Assembly (NCBI GenBank): GCA_017449925.1
Contig: JAFSYO010000160.1
Span: 1-63,504, forward strand
DNA from: Stomatobaculum sp.
GTDB taxonomy: Bacteria > Bacillota_A > Clostridia > Lachnospirales > Lachnospiraceae
Reading direction: 5' to 3'
Length of the DNA stretch: 63,504 nt
In this document: positions 43,063 to 51,754 of the stretch, in pieces
How the letters are laid out: every line of letters begins with the position of its first letter
How positions within the stretch are numbered: the stretch's first letter is position 1
Made by a program: the position numbers and the translations under genes
Notes under the pieces: generated by a model
The model's input: only the letters and a program-made list of their open reading frames with translations
The model's database searches: none
What the model was told of the DNA's origin: nothing

Positions 43063-44313
43063 TCAAGTCGCCCAATGCTGAACCAGGATCTCCGTCACGA
43101 AGCCGCGGGAAATGCCGCCCTGGCAGGCCTCTTCCATAATTCTCCAGGGGATATCCGTTACCGCGGCGATCCGCAGCAGATCCCGTTCTTCCGTCACATG
43201 ATACCTCCCTTCCTCCAAATAATACCGCTTCAGCATCTGTACGGCTTTCTCCCCGATCTTCTCCTCCGGGGAATCCTTCAGGATCAGCATTATCAGCCCA
43301 TAACTCCCGGGCGCTGCCGATGCCTTTTGTTCCAGTTCTTCCGGGAATCCGGCAGCAAGGGTTCCAAACCGGATCTTGAAATTTGCGGAGTGGGAAATGC
43401 CCGAAAGCTTAACGAGGCAGCCTGTCTCCGCCGCGGCCTTTACCGCAGCTGCCAGATCGTCCGTATTAAATTTTGCTTCTGACCGGTCCTGGAACTGAAA
43501 CAGCGTCAGGCGTTCGCTGCAGGGCTCCAGTCGTTTCCTCACTTCTTCCCTTATGAAGTTCTCTCCGGAAAACTCCGCGTTCAGCACATAGGTCACGACC
43601 GGAAGGCTCCCGTCCGTCTTCATCACCTTTTCCTTGTCAAAGACATACGGCCTTTCCACATCCTGCGCCGCCGGTTCCGGTACAATGCCTCTCCCAAGAA
43701 ACACTTCCGTCATTCCTTTGAAGAAACACACGAATCCCAGGGCACCGGCATCCACCACATCATTCTCCCACAGAAGCTCCATTTCAAACCGCGTCTGCGA
43801 GAGCGCCCGGCGGGCAGTGTCAAGCGTCTCCTTCCAGATACGGTTCATATCCGTTTCCTTTGTTTCTTCCAGAAGGCCAAGTCCAGCTCTTGCTGTCTTC
43901 CTCGCGACCGTCAGCATGGTTCCGTCCGTCGGTACGGAAACCGTGCGGAAAGCCAGGTCCACGCCCTCCGAAAGCGCCCTGAAAAAGGACAGTTCCGAAA
44001 TATCCCGGTGCTCCGGAAGATGGCTGACATAAACCGCCATTCCCCTGATCATGGCAGAGAGAATGGCCCCGGAGTTCCCTCTGGAAGCCCGCAGCATGAC
44101 GTCAGCTGTTTCCCGGAGCACCTCTGCCGCAGTACTGCTCTCCGGCATACGCAGAAGACGCTGCTTCGCCATGCCAAGTGTAAGCGTAAGATTCGCCCCG
44201 GTATCTCCGTCCGCCACAGGAAAGAAATTGATCCGGTTCATTTCCCCGCTCTCTTCTGCCACTCTGTTCGCGCCGCTGATCAGCGCGTCCCGCAGAACTG
44301 CTCCTGTGATCAT
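43063..44313 (-). CDS. DAK2/FakA-like kinase-domain protein
   Basis: A 416-aa protein with an N-terminal DhaL/DAK2 nucleotide-binding domain (FFPVADGDTGANLTLTL near 30-46; RASRGNSGAILS) and a C-terminal domain like that of FakA, the fatty-acid kinase. No FakB/DegV partner is adjacent. It lies inside the operator-defined cluster but is on the opposite strand from ubiD and has no copy of the operator. Role in phospholipid or dicarbonyl metabolism is open. Confidence 0.8.
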   Translation of the reverse strand: MITGAVLRDALISGANRVAEESGEMNRINFFPVADGDTGANLTLTLGMAKQRLLRMPESSTAAEVLRETADVMLRASRGNSGAILSAMIRGMAVYVSHLPEHRDISELSFFRALSEGVDLAFRTVSVPTDGTMLTVARKTARAGLGLLEETKETDMNRIWKETLDTARRALSQTRFEMELLWENDVVDAGALGFVCFFKGMTEVFLGRGIVPEPAAQDVERPYVFDKEKVMKTDGSLPVVTYVLNAEFSGENFIREEVRKRLEPCSERLTLFQFQDRSEAKFNTDDLAAAVKAAAETGCLVKLSGISHSANFKIRFGTLAAGFPEELEQKASAAPGSYGLIMLILKDSPEEKIGEKAVQMLKRYYLEEGRYHVTEERDLLRIAAVTDIPWRIMEEACQGGISRGFVTEILVQHWAT

Positions 44314-44378
44314 TTCCGATTCCTCCTCTAAGAGCGCTGGTTATGATCTGATTAAGTCCGTCCGGACTGGTTTTCCGT

Positions 44379-44960
44379 TTAAATAACCTGTACTCTGCCT
44401 TCTTTCCTCGCTGCCGGGTTTTTTGGCCGGGCTGCGGCGTAACCTACTGACACACTGCCGAAAATATCCTCATCCTCCCGAAGGCCCAGGCGCCCGTAGA
44501 TCCTCCGGACCGCCGGCACACCCGTGAGCCAATGGGACTGATTGGACCAGCAGGCGCCAAGCCCCAGGGACTCCGCCGCGATCATGATATTCTCCAGTCC
44601 CGCGGCGCAATTTGCCATGCTGTTGGAATGGTTCCGCGGAGCCGCGGCGGAGATCAGTGTCGGCGCGTGAAAAATGAAATGGTACTTTTCCGTCATGGCC
44701 CGCCGGATCCCCTTTGCCATCATTTCCCCCTCCACGATGGGTCTGGACCGGAGCTCATCCCGGATGACAAGATTCAGTTCCTCCAGCACTTCCGGGTCCT
44801 GGATCACCAGGAACCGGCTGTTCTGGAGATTCCCTCCGGTGGGCGCGTACAAAGCGCAGGTCAGCAGGGTCTCCAGTTCTTCTTTCGTGATCTGCTCCGG
44901 CTTATACGCCCGGATACTTCTTCTTGCAAGAATCGCGTCGATCGTCTCATTTCTTATCAT
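44379..44960 (-). CDS. Nitroreductase-family FMN oxidoreductase
   Basis: A 193-aa flavin reductase: AILARRSIRAYKPEQITKEE at the start, TGGNLQNSRFLVI near residue 40, and AAESLGLGACW near 135 are the family's FMN-binding stretches. Substrate unknown. It follows the selenoprotein gene by 146 bp, but a strong terminator lies between them, so it is probably transcribed separately. Confidence 0.9.
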   Translation of the reverse strand: MIRNETIDAILARRSIRAYKPEQITKEELETLLTCALYAPTGGNLQNSRFLVIQDPEVLEELNLVIRDELRSRPIVEGEMMAKGIRRAMTEKYHFIFHAPTLISAAAPRNHSNSMANCAAGLENIMIAAESLGLGACWSNQSHWLTGVPAVRRIYGRLGLREDEDIFGSVSVGYAAARPKNPAARKEGRVQVI

Positions 44961-45003
44961 AAATCATTCCTCTGGAAAGACCGGCTGATACCGGACAACA
45001 TCG

Positions 45004-45039
45004 AAAAACGGCAGTCCTTCTTTCGGGGAAGGACCGCCG
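45004..45039 (-). terminator. Terminator of the selenoprotein gene
   Basis: A 12-bp stem with one mismatch (CGGCAGTCCTTC 45009-45020, GAAGGACCGCCG 45028-45039), followed on the minus strand by TTTTT (45008-45004). It separates the UGSC gene from the nitroreductase gene. Confidence 0.85.
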
Positions 45040-45106
45040 CTCTTACGCAGTTCCGGCTGTGCCGGCTGTTTTATAGTGATGCGAATCAAGCCAGGTATGG
45101 CGCTTA

Positions 45107-46876
45107 TTATTTCGCCTTTTTCAGCATCTCGTCCCAGTTCTCCGGCAGTTCGATCTTCTTGGTCGTCGGCCAGCCCATAAAGCCGTTTTGGGCGCCGATG
45201 ATCATGTGGTCACGGGCCGGATCGCCGCTTACCACCAGGATGACGTCATCCGGAGAAGCCAGCATCCGGACAAAGCGCTGGTCGCCGTCGTCGGTGTAGT
45301 TCCCGTCCTTGTCATAGAACGCAAGGGCACCGTCCTTTGTGACCTCGAACTTTCCGTATTCTTCTTTTGTTCCGAGGAACTCCGGCCAGTTGCCGGCGTC
45401 GACGCCGATCTTGAAGCGCTCGGTAAGCCGCCCGCCCAGGTTCGACAGACGGAAGCGCGCGTGCTCGAAGAGATGCTGCTTCACTCCATCCTTGGTAAAG
45501 CCCTCCCGGAGGAGAGAATCTACGATAGTCGGGGTGATGACGATCAGCGGCATAACATGCTGTCCGCGGAAGAAGAACTGGATAAACATATGGTTGTCTG
45601 CCATACGAAGCTCGATGCTGCGGAGAATGCCCGCGGCGGTCGGCCAGCCGACCTCGATGCCCTGGGTCCTCTCCGTGCAGGTCATGATAGTGACCGTGCT
45701 GTCCTCTTCCTTGAAGCCTCTGTCCACGCGGAACGGCTGCCAGCCGATCTGGTGCATGTACCCATCATTCTCCGCAAGGATAATACGGAAGTTGTCGCCG
45801 AAGCAGCCCTTGTCCGTCTTGTGAGGCAGGAAACCTGCCACGTTCCGGAGATACATCCTCCAGAAGCGGCCGATGGAGGTATTCGCCTGGAAGCCCGGAC
45901 GCAGGGCGCCCTGGGTGCAGTTGAATTTCAGATCCTCCACGATCTTTCCGCTTACGATGGTCATGACTTCCGTCGCGGGCGTATGCCCGAGGTTTTCCTG
46001 GGCGAAGTAAGGATCACACATGGCTTCCGTCAATGCCAGAAGCACAGGCATGTACTCCGGCCGGCAGCCGGACATGACGCCGTTTACCGCGACGCTCCAT
46101 ACAGTCGCCTTGGTGTTGTTCGGCTTCAGGATGCCCAGCACTTCCTCCGGATCCCGCTTCGTGTACTTCATGAAAGCGTCCACCCGGTCCAGGGTCGGCG
46201 GGACAATGGGCAGTCCCTCGGTCCACTCCTTCTTCAGGAAGAACTCCTGCACTTCATCATAGGTGCCGGAGAAGATAATGTCTCTCTGCTTCGGATCTTT
46301 TTTCTTCTTCGCGTCCTTCGGCTGTACGGTCAGGCCCTTGATCACCTGATCCAGCATGCCCTCAACGGCATTTTTGTATACCTGATCATTCGGTGTTGTA
46401 TTCACATGTCCCTGATGTGTGGCGTAGGGAAGGTTCGGGAAGCCTTCTCCGGCAGCGGTGAAGCTGCCCGCCGTCTTGAATCCGTCACAGCAGAGCGTCA
46501 CTGTGGGGATCCCCAGTTTTTCAACAAGTATGCTTGCACGCGTCACGGCGGCGATACAGGACCCTCAGCAGCCCACCCCGCATATGACAGCGTCGACGCC
46601 GAAATCCTTCAGCTTCTGCGGGAGCTCCGCCAGAACCTGACGCTCATTCGCGCCGTGGATTTCGCCGAATTCCTTCCAGCTGATCAGCTTGATCCCCGGA
46701 TATTTCTTCGGCAGTTCAGCTTCAAAGGCGTCAAACATGATATCGCCCTTGAAGACCCAGTCCCACAGCTCCGCCACGACTTTGCCTTCCAGTGTGTCGA
46801 GGCGCTTCGCCAGCTTCATGCCGACGGAAGTGCTGGGTGTGGATGGCCATACTACTTCAAAGTTTTCTCCACCCAT
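45107..46876 (-). CDS. UGSC-family selenoprotein with in-frame UGA (Sec104)
   Basis: A 589-aa protein read through an in-frame TGA at 46567-46565. The residues around it read GVGC-U-GSC, exactly the UGSC motif of the (seleno)protein family, with C103 and C107 beside Sec104. The reading frame continues with no other stop, and both halves match the second UGSC protein at 49840 without a gap at the TGA. Residues 1-175 resemble the redox part of GrdB-type reductases (UxxC, then RASILVEKLGIPTV); 190-589 form a large domain with EGLPIVPPT and a basic, aromatic C-terminus. ATG 46876 follows GGAGG. It has its own promoter and operator. A gene finder would split it in two. Confidence 0.9.
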
Positions 46877-46944
46877 GGTTTGTTCCTCCTTTCAGACAAT
46901 GATTCCGCTTTTTCATGATAGCCCTATAATTATTTGTTTATCAG

Positions 46945-47000
46945 ACTAACTCTGTTAGCGTTTTCGATCTTATTATACATTTTTCCTGCAGGCGTTTCAA
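46945..47000 (-). promoter_or_regulatory. Selenoprotein promoter with operator
   Basis: On the minus strand TTGAAA (47000-46995), a 17-bp spacer and a perfect TATAAT (46977-46972) form a near-consensus promoter 95 bp ahead of the gene. The motif ACTAAC-TCT-GTTAGC (46945-46959) follows 12 bp after the -10. It belongs to the six-copy operator family. Confidence 0.8.
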
Positions 47001-47116
47001 GGCTTTAAGAATTCATTATAAAAACCGCTCATTTATTTGGAAACAACGAGGATTGCACAGCAATCCTAGTCCGGGGCGCTGAATAGATATGGAAATTTAT
47101 GATTCCCCGAAGCCGG

Positions 47117-47157
47117 AAAAGACGTCCTTCAGGTTCCGTTTCTGAAAGACGTCTTTT
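47117..47157 (-). terminator. Terminator of the thioredoxin reductase gene
   Basis: AAAAGACGTC (47117-47126) pairs with GACGTCTTTT (47148-47157), and the loop adds TTCAG/CTGAA. The minus strand ends in TTTT. Together with the selenoprotein promoter it shows that trxB and the UGSC gene are separate units. The rest of 46877-47181 also holds a small AGGATTGC hairpin (47049-47067) of no clear role. Confidence 0.75.
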
Positions 47158-47181
47158 CACAAGGAGGAAGTTCTTATCTCA

Positions 47182-48105
47182 TCATGCAAGTGTATTGATA
47201 TAACGGCCCAGGTTCATGGCAGCCGTCGCGCCGTCTCCGGCGCCGGACACGATCTGCTGGACGGAATTCTGGCGGATGTCGCCGGCAGCGTAAATGCCGT
47301 CCACCGCGGTCTTCAGGTTTGCGTCCACCGGGACCTGGCCGTTCGGAAGAAGCTCCAGGGTACCCTTCAGGAAAGCGGTGTTCGGGATATTGCCGATACG
47401 GATATAGCCGCCCTGCACATCCAGGGTCTTTACCTCACCCGTAGTGCGCTCCTGGATCTCCACGCCGGTCATCCAGTCGTCGCCGGTGATCCTGTTTGTC
47501 TGGTAGTTGCAGAGGACCTCGATGTTGCCGGTCTCTTCCGCTCTTTCAAGAAGGATCTGGGATGCCTTCGGCTTCTCCATGAATTCGACCACGGTCACCT
47601 TGCAGCCCAGTTTCTCAAGAAGCAGAGCTTCCGTCAGGCCGGAGTCGCCCGCGCCTGCCACAAATACCGGCTTTCCCGCGCTGATGGCGCCGTCGCAGGT
47701 CGCGCAGTAGTAAACGCCTTTTCCGGAAAACTCAGCCTCTCCCGGGACGTTCAGCAGTCTCGGATGGCAGCCGGTGGCGACGATCACGCCCTTGCAGGTG
47801 TAGGACTCATCCTCTGTCTCGACGATCTTGTAGTTCCCCTTGTCAGTAACGTTTGTCACCTCGCCGCTCTCCATCTCGACACCGAAATTGGAGGCCTGCT
47901 CCATCATGGCGCTGGCAAGCTCCGGCCCCTGGATGCCTTCCCCAAATCCAGGGTAGTTCTCGATCAGCTGACGGCTCATCATCTCGCCGCCCATGCCGCC
48001 TTTTTCCAGAATACAGGTCTCAAACCCCGCGCGCGCGCAGTAGATACCGGCGGCAAGTCCCGCGACACCCGATCCGATGATGATGACGTCATAATCTGTA
48101 TACAT
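47182..48105 (-). CDS. Thioredoxin-reductase-type flavoprotein
   Basis: A 307-aa pyridine nucleotide-disulfide reductase. FAD site IIIGSGVAGLAAGIYCARAG (residues 8-27), redox CATC at 134-137, NADPH site GAGDSGLTEALLLEKLG, and YAAGDIR near the end. It is low-molecular-weight TrxB in form. Placement beside a Sec protein recalls the Trx systems of glycine and proline reductase operons. No thioredoxin gene is present here. RBS AAGGAGG. Controlled by its own promoter with two copies of the operator. Confidence 0.93.
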   Translation of the reverse strand: MYTDYDVIIIGSGVAGLAAGIYCARAGFETCILEKGGMGGEMMSRQLIENYPGFGEGIQGPELASAMMEQASNFGVEMESGEVTNVTDKGNYKIVETEDESYTCKGVIVATGCHPRLLNVPGEAEFSGKGVYYCATCDGAISAGKPVFVAGAGDSGLTEALLLEKLGCKVTVVEFMEKPKASQILLERAEETGNIEVLCNYQTNRITGDDWMTGVEIQERTTGEVKTLDVQGGYIRIGNIPNTAFLKGTLELLPNGQVPVDANLKTAVDGIYAAGDIRQNSVQQIVSGAGDGATAAMNLGRYINTLA

Positions 48106-48146
48106 AGCATCCTCCTTAATAATATAGATTCATTCCCTTATATTTT

Positions 48147-48194
48147 ACTAACTTCGTTTGTCTATATTTTAAACTAACCACTTTAGCTAGTCAA
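48147..48194 (-). promoter_or_regulatory. trxB promoter with two operator copies
   Basis: On the minus strand TTGACT (48194-48189), a 17-bp spacer and TAAAAT (48171-48166) form the promoter. One operator copy (ACTAAC-CAC-TTTAGC, 48173-48187) lies inside the spacer and a second (ACTAAC-TTC-GTTTGT, 48147-48161) begins 4 bp after the -10. No feature other than this and the terminator below is visible in 48106-48380. Confidence 0.75.
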
Positions 48195-48334
48195 TACCTT
48201 CTTTATACTTTTTTTCTCACAGCTGCAAGCCATGATAGATCCGGCACTTTTATTATACTCGCGAACGAATATCACTGCAGTTTTACAGTGTCCTGCCGCG
48301 GTATATACGTTGACGCCGGTATTGAAAGAGAAAG

Positions 48335-48364
48335 AACCGCCGTACCAGTTTCCTGGTGCGGCGG
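48335..48364 (-). terminator. Terminator of the DASS transporter gene
   Basis: A 12-bp stem with one T-G pair (CCGCCGTACCAG and CTGGTGCGGCGG), loop of 4, followed on the minus strand by TTCTTTCTC. It closes the UGSC2-transporter transcript, 16 bp past the transporter stop codon. Confidence 0.75.
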
Positions 48365-48380
48365 CTTCCGAAGAACATGA

Positions 48381-49820
48381 TCAGATGAGCCCCATGCCTG
48401 CGAAGATCATGGACAGGAGCGGGACCAGCGTGAAGCCCATGACAAGGGTCAGGGCTGTCAGCTTCCAGTTGCCCTTGATGGCATCCGAGAAGGAGAAGTG
48501 TCCGGTACCGAACGTATACTGCCAGGTGCCCTCGATGGGGAAGATGTAGTTGACGCCTGCCTGAAGGCCGACGACGAACATGGCTGCCGCGACCGGAAGC
48601 CCCGCGCCGTAAAGCACCGGTCCGATGACCGCCGCGGAAAGGGCGCCGTTGGCGGAGCCCTGCGGAACCAGACAGTGGACCAGGAACGCGGCGACCGTGC
48701 CCATAACGAAGATCATAATGGTGCTCCAGCCTTCCGGATTCGCGAAGATCTTGTTGACGACCCATTCGCCCGCGCCGGTCTTCGCCATGCCGGTAGCCAT
48801 CGGGAAGATGCAGAGCATGGTCACGACGACCATCGCCGAGAAGTTCTTCTTGTAATCCTTCGCAGTAAGAAGGTTCACGCCCGGCATCATCATGATGAAC
48901 ATACCGGCCATTGCGACCGTCGCCGTATCCAGCTTCTTAACCCAGTTGGAAGCGAAGAACAGGATGACCATGATCACGGTGCAGAAAATGTACCACCAGT
49001 CCTTGGTCTGCAGCTTTTCCGGAATGGAATCAAACAGCTTGTTGATGTTCGCCTCCTGCTCCTTCGTGAAAGGCTCGGGCTTAAAGTAGCGCGGCAGCGC
49101 CCAGGCGGCAAAAATGGTGCTGATCAGGCCGATCGGGACGCCGAACAGGGCCCACTGCAGGAAAGTCATCGGGATTCCGGCAACGGTCTCCGCCAGATCC
49201 ATGACCGCGATGTTCACGGAATTGGAGCAGGGCAGGAACAGGCCGCCGGTCATGGCGCCGGTAGTGATGGCAAGCATCATGCCGCCTGCCAGGCGGGAGG
49301 TTCCGGGCTCAGGATCGCCGATGGCGTGGACCACAGACATGACGACCGCCAGCACGACGATCTGCGCGGCGCCGTCAGAGACAAAGATGGAGATGATGGC
49401 CGCAAGCCAAAGCACGGAGCTGATCATCTTCGCGGAGCTTCCCTTCGACATCCGGAACAGGCCCCTCAGGATGATGGCTGCAAGGTTCGTGTTCTGCAGC
49501 GCGGCGCCGATTCCGAAGCCCGCCATGCAGAAATACACGGTGGAGGAACAGGCCGCCTGCTGAATCTCCTTCCATTTCATGACGCCGGTATACTTCATGA
49601 CGATAACGATCATAAAGCAGGCCGCCGCCATGGGCATTGCCTCGGAGATCAGAAGAATGACAGTTCCGACAACGATGCCCAGCATGACCCAGCCCTCTGT
49701 GGCCAGACCTTCCGGTGCCGGTGTCATCAGCGTAAACGCCAGTACCAGGGCCGCCACCGCGATCATCGCCAGACGGAAGCCCGGATTCTTTTTCAGTGAT
49801 GCTTTCTGTACAGTGCTCAT
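48381..49820 (-). CDS. DASS/SLC13-family anion:sodium symporter
   Basis: A 479-aa membrane transporter with about twelve helices. FVSDGAAQIVVLAVV and GLFLPCSNSVNIAVMDLAE in the first half and FLVHCLVPQGSANGALSAAVIGP in the second are the DASS-type inverted hairpin regions. Family members carry succinate, malate, citrate or sulfate with sodium. It lies 19 bp after the Sec-less UGSC gene and is cotranscribed with it, so the operator-controlled system imports an anion, probably a carboxylate. Confidence 0.9.
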   Translation of the reverse strand: MSTVQKASLKKNPGFRLAMIAVAALVLAFTLMTPAPEGLATEGWVMLGIVVGTVILLISEAMPMAAACFMIVIVMKYTGVMKWKEIQQAACSSTVYFCMAGFGIGAALQNTNLAAIILRGLFRMSKGSSAKMISSVLWLAAIISIFVSDGAAQIVVLAVVMSVVHAIGDPEPGTSRLAGGMMLAITTGAMTGGLFLPCSNSVNIAVMDLAETVAGIPMTFLQWALFGVPIGLISTIFAAWALPRYFKPEPFTKEQEANINKLFDSIPEKLQTKDWWYIFCTVIMVILFFASNWVKKLDTATVAMAGMFIMMMPGVNLLTAKDYKKNFSAMVVVTMLCIFPMATGMAKTGAGEWVVNKIFANPEGWSTIMIFVMGTVAAFLVHCLVPQGSANGALSAAVIGPVLYGAGLPVAAAMFVVGLQAGVNYIFPIEGTWQYTFGTGHFSFSDAIKGNWKLTALTLVMGFTLVPLLSMIFAGMGLI

Positions 49821-49839
49821 GGAAATCCCCCTTCAGTTT

Positions 49840-51516
49840 TTAATTATCCTTAAACTCTATCTTCTGGGATACCGGGTATCCCATAAAACCGTTCTGCGCG
49901 CAGATCAGCACGTGGTCCCTTCCGGGATCGCCGCTGATGAAAAGCTGGAAGGCCTCCGGTCCGAAGACCATCTGCACTTTTCTGTCCAGATCCTTTGTGG
50001 TTCCGATCTGTTCCGGCCAGTTCCCTGCTTCGATCCCCTGGTAAAAGCGGGTGATGGCGGCTGTCCCCAGCTGCCGGAGGCTTACCCTGGCGTGCTCATA
50101 GAAATGCTGTTTTACCATCTCCTTGGTGTAGCCGGCATCCGCAAGGATCTTCACCACCGCAGGCGGCAGGATCACGATGGGCCTCGTATCCATGCCGCGG
50201 AAGAAGAACTCGATGAAGAGATTATTATCCTCCATCCGCTTTTCGATGTTTTCCAGCACCTTCTCCGCCGTGTCCGCCCCCACCTGGATGGCCTGGGTCT
50301 TTTCCGTACAGGAGGTGATAGTCACAACACTGTCCTCCCTGGAAAAGCCCTTGTCCTCCGCCAGTGTCGGCCAGCCGACGGACGCTGCGTAATCCTCATT
50401 CTCTGCCGCCACGATCCGGAAGCTGTCGCCGAAACAGCTTTTGTCAGCCTTATGGATCACAAAGGTGGCGACGTTGTGGAGAAACAGTCTCCAGAAGCGG
50501 CCTATGGTCGTATTTGCCATAAAACCGGGCCGCATGACGCCCTGGGTGTAATTAAATCCCAGTTTCTTAATGACCGGGCCGTTCACGATGATCATCTCTT
50601 CCATTCCCGGGGAATGCCCGAGATGTTCGTGCTGGAATTCCGGCTTCAGAAGCGCTTTCACAATGGCCACCAGCACCGGCATGTATTCCGGCCGGCAGCC
50701 TGCCATGACGCCGTTCACCGCGATGTTCCAGGGGGTCACTTCCCTGTGGTCCGGCTGGATGATCCCCAGGACCTTGCCCTCCGGCTCGTCCGTGTATTTC
50801 AGAAAAGCCTCGACCTTTTCAATGGTCGGCGGCACCAGCGGAATGGCGTCGCTCCACTCATGCTCATAGAAGTACTCGTTTACTTCCTCAAAACTTCCGG
50901 TAAAAATGATCTCCCGCCTTTCCGGCTCCCGTTCATGAACCGCAGCCGGCGGCTGCACGGTCAGTGCCTGCACCACCTCGTCCGTCATGGTGTTCCGGAC
51001 ATGCTCCTTTACCTGTTCATCCGTACAGAGGAGCGGGTGCCCCGGATGTACTGAAAACGGCAGTTTCGACATCCCCAGTCCTTCCGCGGCGGCACGTCCG
51101 TTGGAGACAAAGGCCTCCGTCATGATCGTTGCGGTCGGGATCCCGAGTTTTTCCACAAGGATGCTGGTCCTCACATCAGCAGCCGCACCGCTTGCTCCGC
51201 CTCCGACACCAACGATCGCGCAGTCCGCGCCGCTTGCCTTCAGCTTTTCCGGCAGTTCTGCCAGGACCTTCCGCTCATTGGCCCCGTGGATCTCGCCGAA
51301 CTCCTTCCAGCTCACAAAGCGGATACCGGGATACCGGCCGGACAGTTCCTGTTCCAGCGCTTCAAACATCACGTCGCCCTTGAAGGTCCAGGACCACAGC
51401 TCCGCGACAGTTTTTCCTTCCAGACTCTGAAGGCGCTCCGCCGGAGCCTGCTCCGGAATCGTTTTCTTTCCCCCCGGCCAGACGACTTCATAACAATTAT
51501 CTGTCTCAGCTTCCAA
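49840..51516 (-). CDS. UGSC-family protein lacking the Sec/Cys motif
   Basis: A 558-aa paralogue of the selenoprotein at 45107, similar along its whole length (KEFGEIHGANER, RTSILVEKLGIPTAT, DAIPLVPPTIEKV, QNGFMGYP). Where the other has C-U-G-S-C, this one reads G-G-A-S-G, so Sec and both cysteines are gone and it cannot do the same redox chemistry. It may be a structural or substrate-binding partner. The start is TTG 51516, seven nt behind GAGGAGG. First gene of a two-gene unit with the transporter, controlled by the operator at 51534. Confidence 0.85.
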   Translation of the reverse strand: MEAETDNCYEVVWPGGKKTIPEQAPAERLQSLEGKTVAELWSWTFKGDVMFEALEQELSGRYPGIRFVSWKEFGEIHGANERKVLAELPEKLKASGADCAIVGVGGGASGAAADVRTSILVEKLGIPTATIMTEAFVSNGRAAAEGLGMSKLPFSVHPGHPLLCTDEQVKEHVRNTMTDEVVQALTVQPPAAVHEREPERREIIFTGSFEEVNEYFYEHEWSDAIPLVPPTIEKVEAFLKYTDEPEGKVLGIIQPDHREVTPWNIAVNGVMAGCRPEYMPVLVAIVKALLKPEFQHEHLGHSPGMEEMIIVNGPVIKKLGFNYTQGVMRPGFMANTTIGRFWRLFLHNVATFVIHKADKSCFGDSFRIVAAENEDYAASVGWPTLAEDKGFSREDSVVTITSCTEKTQAIQVGADTAEKVLENIEKRMEDNNLFIEFFFRGMDTRPIVILPPAVVKILADAGYTKEMVKQHFYEHARVSLRQLGTAAITRFYQGIEAGNWPEQIGTTKDLDRKVQMVFGPEAFQLFISGDPGRDHVLICAQNGFMGYPVSQKIEFKDN

Positions 51517-51533
51517 TCAGCACCTCCTCTTCA

Positions 51534-51586
51534 ACTAATCTTGTTAGTTTTTCTTTATTATATCCTGCCGCCGCATCCATTTCCAA
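51534..51586 (-). promoter_or_regulatory. Promoter and operator of the UGSC2-transporter operon
   Basis: On the minus strand TTGGAA (51586-51581), an 18-bp spacer and TATAAT (51562-51557) lie ahead of ACTAAT-CTT-GTTAGT (51534-51548), which begins 8 bp after the -10. The operator is 18 bp before the TTG start codon, overlapping the transcript start. Confidence 0.7.
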
Positions 51587-51653
51587 TTCATTATCAAAAA
51601 CATATTGATATTTAATTAGCTATTAATCTATTGTTTACGTTCTGTTGACGGAC

Positions 51654-51700
51654 TTGACATCTGAACATAAATCGTATATGATTTAACTAACATAGTTAGT
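51654..51700 (+). promoter_or_regulatory. LysR gene promoter with perfect operator
   Basis: TTGACA (51654-51659), a 17-bp spacer and TATGAT (51677-51682) are followed 3 bp later by ACTAAC-ATA-GTTAGT (51686-51700), the only perfect copy of the operator. Position downstream of the -10 suggests autorepression or repression. Confidence 0.8.
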
Positions 51701-51754
51701 ATCTGGTCTATTTTGTTTCAACTGTAGAAATCGATTCGCAGAACAGGAGGCCGC

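Noticed and set aside
46544..46567. TGA in the UGSC gene as a frameshift or nonsense mutation making a pseudogene
   Set aside because: The frame is the same before and after it, the residues fit the UGSC motif exactly, and the downstream half keeps full similarity to its paralogue.
45188..46918. A 576-residue plus-strand frame across the selenoprotein gene
   Set aside because: Antisense shadow of a GC-rich gene; no ribosome site or domain, while the minus strand shows a conserved family across its full length.
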